Source of the DNA: Phorcus lineatus
Taxonomy: Eukaryota; Mollusca; Gastropoda; Trochida; Trochidae
DNA: 64,000 bases
Direction: 5' to 3'
NCBI GenBank assembly: GCA_921293015.1
Contig: OV121081.1
Location: forward strand, 29,887,158-29,951,157
Shown: one piece after another, positions 1 to 10,865 of the stretch
Numbering within the stretch: position 1 is the stretch's first letter
Layout: each line of letters opens with the position of its first letter
Notes under the pieces: model-generated
What the model was told of the DNA's origin: nothing
Databases searched by the model: none
Seen by the model: the letters and a program-made list of their open reading frames with translations, nothing else
Made by a program: the position numbers and the translations under genes

Positions 1-2
1 AG

Positions 3-238
3 CATTGTAATAAAAGCCGTTGGTGGATCCAGGATGTTCGCGGAGGTTTATCGGTACGTATACCCTGTCGTATAGGTGTATGTACTTTATTAAACGTTGA
101 ATCAGTTGCCTTTTATTGTTGCAGAAAGGCATAGCCCATGGAACCAGGCAACGTTCCGTCGACCCTCCGTGCCCGCGATGTCTGTCCCTCGGGGAATGGT
201 CCGCATGTGAAGTATTGACCACAGGTCTGGTAGGGTGA
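3..238 (+). CDS. Possible 3' end of a cysteine-rich (thrombospondin-repeat-like) gene, partial
   Basis: Two short open segments join in phase. The first runs from the window edge (codons from position 3) to 53 and is followed by a good donor, GTACGT. The second runs from 125 to the TGA at 236-238 and is preceded by a pyrimidine-rich tract and GCAG. The joined frame gives 55 codons without a stop. It contains GTRQRSV and GEWSAC, which resemble the Arg-rich strand and the WSxC start of thrombospondin type 1 repeats. That would suggest a secreted or extracellular protein, but the stretch is far too short to prove it. The opposite strand is also open here (102-305) and looks like a shadow. The rest of the gene would lie to the left of the window. 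Confidence 0.33.
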
Positions 239-1669
239 CAGGTTGATAGAAATGACAGAGCCCACACACAGTTGGTTGTAAATTCCATGAATTTAAAACA
301 CACAAGCTCGATTTACATGAACGTTGAACGATGATTCATTCAAAAATGTAAAAAAAAAAAATTTTTTAAAGAATTTTGCCAGAGAGTACTTCTGAGAGTC
401 TATGACTTTGTTGATTTTAGAAGGTCAACGGGTGTGTATCCAAACCCCCTTATTTTCAACTATTTGGTAGGGACAGGCCTGTAGATTGTATTTAAATTTG
501 TTGTAAAAAAATGTTGGTTTAACGGATTTGAAAAAAATGTTGAAGCATATGAGCGATATACCACACATGTTCCTGGGCATTTATGCATACAGCAAGAAAC
601 GGTCATAAATGGCTGAACGATCGTATGTCTTGCACATATAATATGTTAATTAAATGTTCAGTATGTCTCGACTGTGAAATGAAAACTATGAATTGTTTTG
701 TACAAAAAAACATAATAACGTTTGAGTTTTTCACTCGCTGATCACATGTGAGGATACTGAAAGAATTGTGTAACTTAAGTTGTTGGTGCATGAATGTCAC
801 ATTTTCCAATATCATCGTATTCGATGCTGTTTGGATGTCAGAATAATCAACTCAATGAATATCTTTGTAAATTTGTATTATTTTTCACATTTTTTAGCGT
901 AAAGAAGCACTGCATACGTACATTAAAAAATCTAGAATTAAAATGATAAAATGTTTTTTGATGTAAAAAGGTGTATATTTGTATATTGATATCATGTATA
1001 TTTCCAAATATAGAAAATATCTTTTGATGTTTATAATTTTAACGTTATTATATGATTTATTTTATGTGTACCACTTCTAATAAAAAGCGATCCGATTTCT
1101 GAAACAGATCGAGTTGATGAATTTGTATGTACTTGGTACATCCTGCAGTTTGGAGCTGAAGTAAAGATAATAAAAGCATGTGCATTGTTGCCGCATTTAC
1201 GATTTGGTATACCTTATAGGGGCAGAAGCACGTTTTTTTAATTTTAACCAATAAACATTAGTTTACGCCAAATGAATTATCCTCACACATGCAAAAGTGT
1301 TTAAATTCATACACGCCGACATCGAGGTTGGTAACTGACTATTCAAACAAGAACAATTATTTCAAACGGAAACGAATAGAAGCACTTTCTTATTTATCTT
1401 GAAATTATATTAATGACATATCCAGGGAAACAAACAGCGTCTAAATTTGGTAGGTGGCAGAAACCCAAGTAATCCGCGCCGCACGTGTAGCACGCTGAAA
1501 TGTACACGTAAAGATGACAGAACGTGTCACCAGACTAAGCGTTTACAAGTATCGCCAGAGTAAACACAAAATGTAACTCAGGTTCAAAATATAAGGAATT
1601 GATAAGCACATATTTTTAACATGACTACCACGTTACAAGTCTACATGTCTTCATGTTTTGTACATGAAC
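239..1669. other. AT-rich noncoding stretch
   Basis: No convincing coding, RNA or repeat structure was seen. If the partial gene at the left edge is real, its 3' untranslated region would begin here. An AATAAA near 1,250 is one of several possible poly(A) signals. Confidence 0.5.
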
Positions 1670-1805
1670 GTGTATCGCTTAGAAATAGCTTTAGAAAGAC
1701 TTATATGCCTATATAGACCCTATAATACCCTACTCCTTTTATATGGAAGTAGGGTAGGTCTATAGGCATATAAAATTCTTCCAAAGCTATGTTTAAGTGA
1801 TACAC
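1670..1805. repeat. Long imperfect hairpin / foldback element
   Basis: The arms GTGTATCGCTT and AAGTGATACAC bracket a nearly self-complementary 136-bp stretch. TTATATGCCTATA pairs with TATAGGCATATAA, and CCCTACTCC pairs with the GGAAGTAGGG side, leaving a small loop near 1,737. It could be a foldback MITE or a transcribed hairpin. Nothing coding overlaps it. Confidence 0.6.
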
Positions 1806-2566
1806 ATCCCTTACGTTTTTGGCACACATCCACTTCCGTACAAACACATGTAAAACGTTACCACTGTTTTAATTACTCAAAAAAACAACTTTGGTGGTAC
1901 AAGAGCACACATACAAATAATTTGCACGCGTCTAGTGACAGACAGTTGAATACATACATAATTAGTATAATATATATTTGATATCAGTGGCGTTATTTCC
2001 AATATGCGAGCCGATCAACATGTTGTGAATTCTAAACAGTTTTGTATGTGTTTGTTTATGCACGTATTGAACCAACTGATATGGCGTGATAGATTACAGT
2101 GTGTCCTAATTGATATACCAAGCAATGTATTCTGCATTTTCCATTCTCTCGCCACAGAGATAGTTGTGAATAAAATATAGTAAAGACCAGTTTAGGTTTA
2201 TGCCAGAACCTTATTTTATTCATGACAATTGATATTATTAACAGCGCTCAATCTAAATCATGCATGACATGAATAAATTAAACTTCATTCCGTTATACAC
2301 ACAAATCACTCCAAATTGTTAATATATCGTTTAACAACACACAAAACTAAGATAGCTTTTTGAAGGATAGCTTTTTGATTAATGTTTACCTCTTAAGAAT
2401 GAAGTCAAACAGTTTAGGCTTCGATATTAACCTCATACTGTAAAATGAATTCTTAACGTCTGTCATGTAGATCCCAAATTGACAAATATATGGGATAGAT
2501 ATGTGAACATCGAAGAAAGCATTATGTATGTGCAGAACCGATTCACAAGTGTATTAACATGATTAA
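1806..2566. other. Noncoding stretch with a weak repeat remnant
   Basis: Mostly featureless AT-rich DNA. Around 2,147-2,230 a CATTCTCTCGCCACAGAG sequence resembles the terminus of the MITE family found at 3,209, followed by a loose inverted pair TTGTGAATAAAAT / ATTTTATTCATGACAA. It is too degraded to delimit. Confidence 0.4.
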
Positions 2567-3026
2567 AGTGACACAGAGTATGTTTCATGATTTTTAATGT
2601 GGATTTAGTAAGAGCCAAAATACCTGACCTGAGTTAAGTTAAAATCAAATCCTAAAACTTGCATCTTTATCTCAAAATGCCAAAATTATGAATTTTATTT
2701 CACCGATAACCAGAAAACGGCCCTAAAAGTGTTAAGAATTCGAAATTATGTGTCCAATTAACTTGTATATTAGTAAAATGACCTACTTAAAACTATCAAC
2801 CAATGTTTGTCTTTGTGTCTGCTGTAAAGAAGTTTCCGAAATTATGTTTGGCTCATTGGCGCACGCCACTATCCGGTTTTCGATCACAAATCACAACACT
2901 AACCCATTTATCGTCACTTTACTGAACTGATAAGTATTAGGATTCTGATTTTCTGAAACAACCACTACTTCTGGATAAAATAACACCATGTATTAAGTTT
3001 GACATAATTGACCCTAACAACATACT
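2567..3026. repeat. MITE family A copy (TTAA-flanked, AGTGACAC terminus)
   Basis: Starts AGTGACACAGAGTATGTT directly after a TTAA (2563-2566) and ends AACATACT directly before a TTAA (3027-3030). It shares its interior with the copies at 24,391 and 33,162: a CGGTTTTCGATCA block, a TTATCGTCACTTT block, and a stretch after AACACCATG. The right terminus has lost about 10 bp relative to the 33,162 copy. It lies just outside the first pseudokinase unit. Confidence 0.6.
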
Positions 3027-3208
3027 TTAATAGTTATTTAACCTATCAATCACCATCAATATTCTACCTGCTATGCACAAGTTTTAAAAATTACTTTCCA
3101 CTGATTGACGTGCGTCATTGTCGTGTTTTCAATCATAGACGCAAGTTCATACCATCATATTGTCACTTGAAATAAGCGATAAGCTTTAAAATTATACTTT
3201 ACAGTGAT

Positions 3209-3617
3209 TGCATTCTCTCCCCACAGAGGCAGCTCCGACATAAATTCCTATTCGAACCTCTGTTCTTATAGGAGCGTTTTTCGGTCAGGAAATGTAGAAA
3301 CCTGCTGGGATGCAATCAAAGTTAGTTGTGCAATAAACGACGCCGTTTCATAAGTTAAAATTTATTCGAATGCATAATGGGCCTTTAAATCGTTTATTTA
3401 CAGAACACAGTCGCCTTCTTCAGCGACTGCATCATCGAATAGGCATCGGTGACAACAAATAGGTTATATTGATGCGGTGTTTTCAGTGGCTGTAATATCG
3501 CAAGGTAGTTCATAGTGCAATCTTTTCCCACTAAGTTAAGCCCGAGAAACGCTCGTATTAGTATAGACGTTCGTATCGGAACTTATGAGGGAGCTACCTC
3601 TATTGGGAGAGAATGCA
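3209..3617. repeat. MITE family B, TGCATTCTCTCCC termini, unit 1 copy
   Basis: The left end TGCATTCTCTCCCCACAGAG and the right end CTACCTCTATTGGGAGAGAA (reading on into TGCA) are inverted repeats of about 27 bp around a 409-bp element. Inside is a hairpin, CAGTCGC-(8 nt)-GCGACTG. The same element sits at the equivalent place in units 2 and 3, so it predates the duplication. A separate copy is at 63,495-63,910. Confidence 0.7.
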
Positions 3618-4691
3618 TAAGTTGGTACTTCTCGATAGAGTATGGCAGACGTGACTCTAATATCTCACGAAGTGTCCCTTTAATTAAAAAGTTACCCTTA
3701 ATGAGTCACAGTGGTGCTGCAGCATCTCTGGCTGATGTAATTGATCTTACATGCTTGACGTTAACCTCAAATGACCTAAACTCAAATAAAAATGAAAAAA
3801 ACAGGAATGTTCACCGAAAATTTTATTTCAACACAAAGTAAAATTCATTTCATTCATCATATGGAGTATAAACCTCCAATGCTCATCAAAGTCAAATCCT
3901 CACATTCCAACAAATTTGTTTAAAATTGTTTTTTTTTATAAAAAGTAAAATTAAGTGTTCCCGAGATTGGTATTTTTTAGAAATATTAAACAATTTTCTG
4001 ATTGAAAGAACTGAATTCAGAAAGCAAGTTTGAACAGACTTGATTATACAACCTCAAAAGAGTTGGTATTTACAACTTACTCGCTTTTACGGAAAATATC
4101 AAAATATCATTCTAAGCTGATAATCGGATATCAAATATCAATTACAGAAGAAACATGTCACACAATAAGTTAACTGTTGAAATATCGTTTGAAGAAGTTT
4201 AATTTACAAAAGTTTTACATCTGCATGATTTTAAACAAAAAAGTGATATGACTTTGATAACTGATCTACTTAAACTTGAGAAAAAGTTTGCAGATTCTGT
4301 GCAATCGATATATTTTTATTTATAAAAGTTCATAAAAGAACCTAAAAGGGTTGACGTCAGGGAAGTGAATAAATACTTGGAGGCATATGAAATCAAAATT
4401 ATTGTGTATGTTTGTTTCGAGTTTTCTTTCAAGAAATCTGCCTAAAGCAAAAGCAGAGATCATTTAAACGCGACTTGAATGCGATGACCTTCATACAAAC
4501 AATTTGTTGAGCAATATCTAATTTTACCACAGGATTCGAGATATTCACAAAGAAAACAATAAATGTACAGAAAATGATTTACACAGTTTATCATAGATAT
4601 CATAAGCTAGAATGTATGCATTTAATAAAGGAATTTAAATAATTTTCAAAATTCATTCTTAAGCTATTCAATATGTTATTAAAAGGCACAG

Positions 4692-7600
4692 TCAACACAG
4701 TTTGTTTAAGATATCGAGGACCACGGAGTGAACCTCCTCAGCACGAGGTCTGTCCTTGGGCAGTTCCTTGTGAGTCTTCTCGACCACCTCGTATAGATCC
4801 AGCGCCCTGGATTCTGTCATTAACCTTTCCAGGACAGAACCCAGGGCGTAGACATCCGACTCGGTAGATGTGAAGCAGCCTAACTTGACTTCAGGGGAGA
4901 TAACCGATCTCTCGTTGATTGCAGATGGAAGCTGTACACCTTTATTGTAGGAAGCGGAGCCAAACCCGACCAGCTTCACCTCGAGATTGTCCTTGTGTAC
5001 CAGGACATTGTCCGTGCTGATGTTGTTGTGAAGGATCTTGTGATGATGGAGGATCTTGACGTGACTGGCGAGGCTGACACAGATCTTTAACCAGGACAAT
5101 TTGGGAACATATAACCCTGATGAGAGGAGCTGGGTCAAGGAGACGAATCCTTCGCACTTGTCCATGACGATGAAGTACTCTTGCCCAAAGCCCTGTTCTA
5201 CAGCTCCGTGAAGGCGAGGTGTAATTGACGTTGCTTCCAACAGAGACATGATTCTGCCTTCGTTCAAGATCTGTTCGGATGACTTGGAACAATTGGTAAA
5301 ATCCTTCACTAAAACATCGTTGCCACCTTTGGTTGCATGGTATATGTCAGAGGTTCCAGTTGCAAAGGTATTGAACTCTCCTTCTTCGTTCTTGTGAAAG
5401 TCGATAAGTCTCCTGGTGATGCAAGGCAACTCAACATCAGTGATATCATTCGGCAGGGGAAATTTAGTGTCCACCATCCAAAACGGATACTTCACAGGAT
5501 CATACCCAAAGGCCTGAACAATCACCTCAGACGGGAGCTGTTCAACAGGTTCTGGACGAGGCTCATGTGAAATGATTTCCGACTCAGGCTGTTCCTGTAG
5601 ACCAGAAGATTTTGATGTCATGAACATCTTCCTGTCTGTATTTAGTAATGAACGCCGAGGTCTTGGATGTCGTTTTCGGACCTCCGTCATGTTGACAGAT
5701 TGAGCATCCAGGATTGACTGTTCTTGTTCTTGTTTTGAGTCTTGTCTTGAAGAAGACTCCCCTTGGAAAAGCTTGATCACTTCGTGTTGCCCAGTGGTTG
5801 TGGAAACTCCACTACATGCGACTCCTTCGAGAAATGAAGAGTGAGATGTTGGCATTGTTTTACTTTGGTTTAGAGACGGCATTCTTGATACTTGTGGGGC
5901 ATTACTTGAACCACCAGCGGATACAATTCCTTCACAAGAAACATGGTATGATGGAACCTCTCCAGCTGCAGCTTCGTCCAGACATTGCGGTTGATGTGTT
6001 GATGGACTAGCGTTTGGTTCTAGAAACAATTCCTGTTTGGACTCTTGTCCAGTGTTGAATGCATGATTTTGCTCAACAGTTGAATATCTCGCTTTATCAG
6101 CAACTTCGTCAAAAGCTAATTGGTTTTTTGATGGCACTGTTGGGCTAGGTAGTCGATATAATTCCAGTTTTGAATCTTTATCAGGTGAGCGTTTTATGAC
6201 CTCTGTAGTGTTGACAGACTGGGCACCCAGAATTGCCGTCGGTCTTTGTTCTTGTTTTGACTCATGTTTCGAATCGGCCACAACCGGAAGAAGCTTGTTC
6301 ACGTCATGTTGGCTTGATGGAACCTCTCCAGCTGCAGCTTCTTCCAGACATGCGTTTGGTTTTGAAAACGGCTCCAGTTTGGCCTCTTCTTTAGGAATAC
6401 ACTCATCATTTTGCTCAACAGCTTTGCGATCCTTCCCGGAAGTAACTTCTTCCATAGCTGACAGAAAGTTTGATTCCCCTGTTGACTCTCTATCAAGTGA
6501 GCAAACACCCCTTTGCTCTATACCTTTGTAACCCTCTTCAACATGAAGTTGTCCCAGAGCTGATGGAAGGGATGTTGGCGAGGTTAGACCATAGACTGGA
6601 GATGGATCCATATTTGTAGTTGACACGTCCGGGGGGAGCTTGTATACACTGTGTTGCTCAATGGTGACTGTATATCCGCCGACTTTCCCTTTCACCAGGA
6701 AAGGTGAATAGTATGTGAAGAACTTTCTTCTTAGAGACGGTCCTACCGTGGAATCTACCGGAGACATCGGTCTCGGCAGCACATGCGAGGAATTGGAAGT
6801 TCTGAAAGTCAGGAAGTGGTAGATGAGTAAATTTTTCTTAATTATACTTTCAAGAGTTTTCCAAATATTTTCAAGGGTATTTCATCAAGGTATACGCTCT
6901 TTAAAATATATATATTAGAATAATATTTCGGAAAAGGCTAGTAACTCATGTCAGTGATCTGTGTTTTTATTTTCATTATTCATACATAAATATAAGTTGG
7001 AGTCACCATTCTTAGAAATATGCATAGGCAAATTCGATTACCGTAACATTAGTAAAAAATAATATTCTTATTTTAACATGTAACTTCAATTTTCTTAAAT
7101 ATTTGGAGGAAAATATTTCTTTTAACAATCTCAAATAACATGAAAATATATTATATTAGCATTTCATCATTCAACCATTATTTTTGTGTTATTGTGAGTC
7201 ATTATCGATATTAGAATACTCAAGAAACACAATAATTCCACTTTTGTTCAGAAGAAAGTTAAACTCACGTTTGTTGGTAGTAACCGAAGTCTATTACGGG
7301 CTTGGCATAGAATTGTTTCCAATTAAACCTCCTTGAAATTTCTGCGATATTGGTGATACTTGCTCGCATTACCTGGAAATTGAAAAAAAAATTCACTTTT
7401 AATATCACAACTACATTTAGATAGAGAACAAGTTTAAGTATCTGATTTCGTGAAAGGAAGCTTACGTGTTGAATAAACTCTGAACAACAAAGATACGAAA
7501 ACAATTAAATAAAAACTTTGGTTCTTAATTGAATCATATTGATTTATTGATATTGGGAATTTTCAGTTTTCAGGTAAGAATGAATAACGACAGGGTTCCA

Positions 7601-8263
7601 AGTAGTCAGCATCCTATCTCTTCATGTATGAAACGCTAGTTTTGCCAGGATTTTGTTTTTAAAATGGTAATGACTATAAAAAAGGTTGTACATGCAAAGT
7701 TGAGTTCATGTAATAATGCTGTTGTAGAACAAATTCTCATTGTCCTTGGTAAAATGGAATATTAATCCGTCACTAATCTTAACTTACGGCGACTTAAGAC
7801 GATACACGCTTTCAAGAAAATATGACACAATAGAAATAATTATATAAAGACATATATCCATGTCTATTTCAAAGGTGAAATATTTGACGATTCATCGAAC
7901 AGAAAACTTTAGGGTGATTAAAATTCATGCAAAATGCTTTTAAAGAAGAAATTGATTTTATCCATTTTCTATTTAACTTCTTTTTATGTGTATGTGTGTG
8001 GAGGGGGGTTTTCTTGAAAAAAAGCAGTCATTGATAATTGAATTTAGAAGAATTTCCGTCGAGACCTTGGACAAATGCAGAGTTTTTCTTCTGCGCAAGT
8101 TTAATTTTGAACCTAAGTTGTAATAAATCAAGTAATGGCATAAGCATCTCACCTGCAGAACTGTACGGGTTGTTCGAAGAAGTTTTGAACTCTTACGTAT
8201 TGTGGAATCCATCTTATTTATGCAATCTGATTGTTTGTAGTTGAAAACACGTCTTGTCGGCAT
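4692..8263 (-). CDS. Pseudokinase-domain protein, paralog 1 (four exons, 778 aa)
   Basis: Reconstructed as complement(4692..6801, 7269..7372, 7466..7477, 8153..8263), in frame across every junction. Exon 1 begins MPTRRVFNYKQ. Exon 4 holds almost the whole protein. Residues about 83-527 are rich in Ser, Glu, Gln and Pro with two degenerate repeat modules (about 203-282 and 317-454). Residues about 528-778 form a protein-kinase fold. The VLVK lysine (about 575) and the helix-C glutamate (NEG, about 590) are kept, and SPE and DVYALG stand for APE and DVWSFG. The catalytic loop reads HNNISTDN, with Asn at the HRD aspartate (about 669), and DFG is GFG (about 688-690), so a catalytically dead pseudokinase is predicted. 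No signal peptide or membrane segment was seen. The 12-nt exon 2 may be optional, because exons 1 and 3 also join in frame. An in-frame ATG lies further upstream (8356), but copy 3 has lost that frame. Partners and pathway are unknown; a scaffold or allosteric role is only inference from the family. Confidence 0.8.
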
Positions 8264-8305
8264 CAATGATAGCGCGGTTGTGAGGGACAGAGAGACGAGA
8301 TATTG

Positions 8306-8355
8306 TGACGTCATAGACACGATCCTATCTGTGACGTATTGATAGTGTGACGTCA
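8306..8355. promoter_or_regulatory. CRE-like (ATF/CREB) site cluster upstream of paralog 1
   Basis: Two perfect palindromic TGACGTCA sites (8306-8313 and 8348-8355) flank a half-site TGACGTAT (8332-8339), 43-92 bp upstream of the chosen start codon at 8263. A further palindrome, GCGAGCGCTCGC (8429-8440), lies beyond. The arrangement is kept in units 2 and 3. That bZIP factors bind here is inference from the motif. Confidence 0.5.
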
Positions 8356-9491
8356 TGTTTTATTGAGTGGCCAATGCTGCAAAAATTGAGGCCCTGTGTT
8401 CAGTGACACTGGATTTCCATGGCTGTTAGCGAGCGCTCGCGAGCACTAAATATTAAAAGAAGCATAACCGCCGCGAAAAAAGATGTATCTTGATATTTAT
8501 ATCATCTCTCGGATCACATTATCTAACTACATCACATATCTCTAGATTGAATTTCGAAGTTTAATTCGATATTCACAAATCACCTTTTGGATTACATTAT
8601 TTCACGCTTTTATTCATCTCATCTGATGGACCTCGAAAAGTCATTAAAAGATGCAAATTAAAACTGGATTCGTCTATGGATGCAAACAAATATAAGAAAG
8701 ATTTGTTGAATGGATAATTTTGTTAAGTTCATCCATTTACGGAATCGTTGAGGGGACATTGGACTAGTTTTGATTTATGAATATTAAACCGTGCTTTCCC
8801 GATATTTAGTCGTGGTAACGCGATAATAAGTCGTGGCCTAGAGATATTATGTCATGCCCACGGTTTAAGTAAAAAAGATATCCCGCTTTGATCGGCCATT
8901 AGATGTGGGATAGAAGACAGAAGAGAGGTTATATACTCGGTTTGTTAAGGAGTGAAGGAGTGAAGCTTTGGGTTTAAAACCCCGGAAATGTTCCTTATTA
9001 TGGCCTACAAATGCACAGTCATCATAACCTATGTGTCATGGCCACAATGTCTTTTCATTAGGCCTACTGATTAAACCTGATGTAATATGAAATGATTTCT
9101 TGTCTTTACCGATGAAGATATTGACGAAAGATTCCGTGATAAGATTGTTTCAGGACATACGGAAACTGAGCGACGACATTCAATACAAGTTTTAGATGAA
9201 CTTTTAAAATGTTCGTGTAAACTTCCATATGTAGTGCAGCCCATTTCATGTAAAACCCACCGTCACAAATTAATGGATTTCTAAATCACTTATCGAATAA
9301 CGAATTGTAAGTAGTAGGTAGAATAAACCAGTCTCTTTTGCGGTCCTATATGCAAATGATAAACTTGCCATTAAAAAGAGTATATAAGTATACGGAGTAC
9401 ATAAGTATACGTCGTCTCAGTGTAATAACGATTATTTATCTAAAGCGACTGTCCGGTTTTCGATCACAAATCACGACACTACAACCCGTTT

Positions 9492-10411
9492 GATTCAGTC
9501 CCATATGAGAGAATTCCAAAAAGACAGAATCAATCACAACATTAATTAACTGAGCAATGCTGACCACCCCTCATTAATCAATCGACTGACCCAACCCGCC
9601 TTATGTTCTAGTATCGACACAATCTGAATTAGACTAAATTTAATCTATGAAATATTTTAATAATTTACTGTACCTTCATCAATTACATTTTTTTCGGGCT
9701 CCTAAATTGTGTATGCAGTCAAATCTAGACTTGCTGAATTAGGGCATAGGCTGTATTAAAGGCTTCCTATTATACAGTCATGAAGCAAGACTAGATTTGA
9801 ATGAATGATTCATAAAAGATATCAAGTGAAACACCATCCACTTCTACCATTTCTAGGCCACAAACTACCTTGTTTTGAGAAAAAAACTGAGATTAGTTTT
9901 ATACAATATACATTGGCAACAGTTTGGACAATTAAGGTTGACAAATTAAATTCATACTTACTTGCTGGTGTCTTATTTCTACAAAATGTGCTGAATCTCT
10001 ATTTCATATCCTATCACTATTACAGGACATGTTACACATTGTAGATATGACAAGAATAATTGTTTTCTTCCTAAAATAACCCTTTAAAACAAGTTACTTT
10101 TTTAAAATCTTGATTGGGCAGAAAATGCTACCAATTTTGAAAATAACCCATTTATGTGTTAACAGAGGTCCTATGTGAATTGAATAAAATGGTGCTTCAT
10201 GTTATAAAGTTTATTTATATTATTATCATCCATCGAGTGAAAAAAACAAAACTGTTGTATCTTAATGGTGTCTTTTGGGAATTGTCTTTTTTCATCTGGG
10301 CCGTTCAATATTTCCAAAGGGTAGAGCCTTGTTACACATGATTAGTTAACCATGAAAAGTGTTGTTTTAAGCTTTCTGTCTTTGGGGAATTCTGTATTTT
10401 GGGACAATACC
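9492..10411. mobile_element. 920-bp insertion with 8-bp target duplication (hAT-like, non-autonomous)
   Basis: ACCCGTTT occurs on both sides (9484-9491 and 10412-10419). The paralogous junction between units 2 and 3 reads straight through AACCCGTTTATCG at about 28,590, which is an uninterrupted empty site. The ends GATTCAGTCCCA and TGGGACAATACC are imperfect 12-bp inverted repeats. The interior has a foldback pair, TCAAATCTAGACTTGCT (9719-9735) with AGCAAGACTAGATTTGA (9784-9800), and no transposase. An 8-bp duplication fits the hAT superfamily; that class call is inference. Confidence 0.6.
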
Positions 10412-10419
10412 ACCCGTTT

Positions 10420-10579
10420 ATCGTCACTTTACACCATGTATTAAGTTTGACATTATTGACCCCAACAACATACTCACCATCAATATTCTACCTTCTATAC
10501 ACAAGTTTTAAAAATTACTTTCCACTGATTTGTCATTGTCGTGTTTTCGATCATAGATGCAAATTTATACCATCATATT
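10420..10579. repeat. Left fragment of duplication unit 2
   Basis: Matches the start of units 1 and 3: CATACTCACCATCAATATTC, the TACACAAGTTTTAAAAATTA block, then CATACCATCATATT. It breaks off at about 10,579 and resumes at 19,748 (TGTCACTTTACTTAAGCG). Unit 2 is therefore split by about 9.17 kb of inserted DNA. Confidence 0.7.
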
Positions 10580-10681
10580 TAGGAGATAAATCCATTCTGT
10601 TTTTTATTTTGGGGTTGTATGTCGTGCATTTTTCACCCCTAAATATAATTTCAAACCGAGCTTGCGAGGTTTTAAAGTTTT

Positions 10682-10735
10682 CTGGTTTCAAAGTCTCGCG
10701 AGATTCTCGCCACTTTCCCGTTCCAGCTCATGGCC
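10682..10735 (+). repeat. DIRS left inverted terminal repeat
   Basis: Starts CTGGTTTCAAAG and contains the palindrome TCTCGCGAGA at 10,694-10,703. It is the reverse complement of 15,332-15,385 with one mismatch over 54 bp. Confidence 0.85.
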
Positions 10736-10865
10736 GACGGTCGTTGCAACTCACGTTGTTTAAACTTTTGAGCTTTTGACTGTTCAAGTGGTGAGTTTTT
10801 AATCAAATTAGCGCTTTTTGTGTATGCTTAGTTTGATTTTTGTAAGGGCATAAGTCAACAGCAAG

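Larger units (their letters stand above)
3040..9483. repeat. Segmental duplication unit 1 (first of three, head to tail)
   Basis: The whole stretch recurs, with scattered substitutions and indels, at 10,420-10,579 plus 19,748-28,610 (unit 2, interrupted) and at 28,620-34,733 (unit 3). The order is constant: a spacer block containing CCATCAATATTCTACC, a MITE, the pseudokinase gene on the minus strand, its CRE-bearing promoter region, then a GTATACGGAGTACATAAG block. Unit 1 lacks insertions that units 2 and 3 carry, so it serves as the empty-site reference. By shared MITE content and exon 3 residues it appears to be the outgroup of the three. Confidence 0.85.

Noticed and set aside
4673..6531. 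Several open frames opposite or beside exon 4 of paralog 1 (and the equivalents in paralogs 2 and 3)
   Set aside because: They are shadows of the large pseudokinase exon in other frames and recur only because the exon recurs.
7265..7504. A continuous minus-strand open frame running through exon 2, intron and exon 3 of paralog 1
   Set aside because: The middle reads through a T-rich intron end with a clear acceptor. The exon model is supported by the same splice signals in all three copies.
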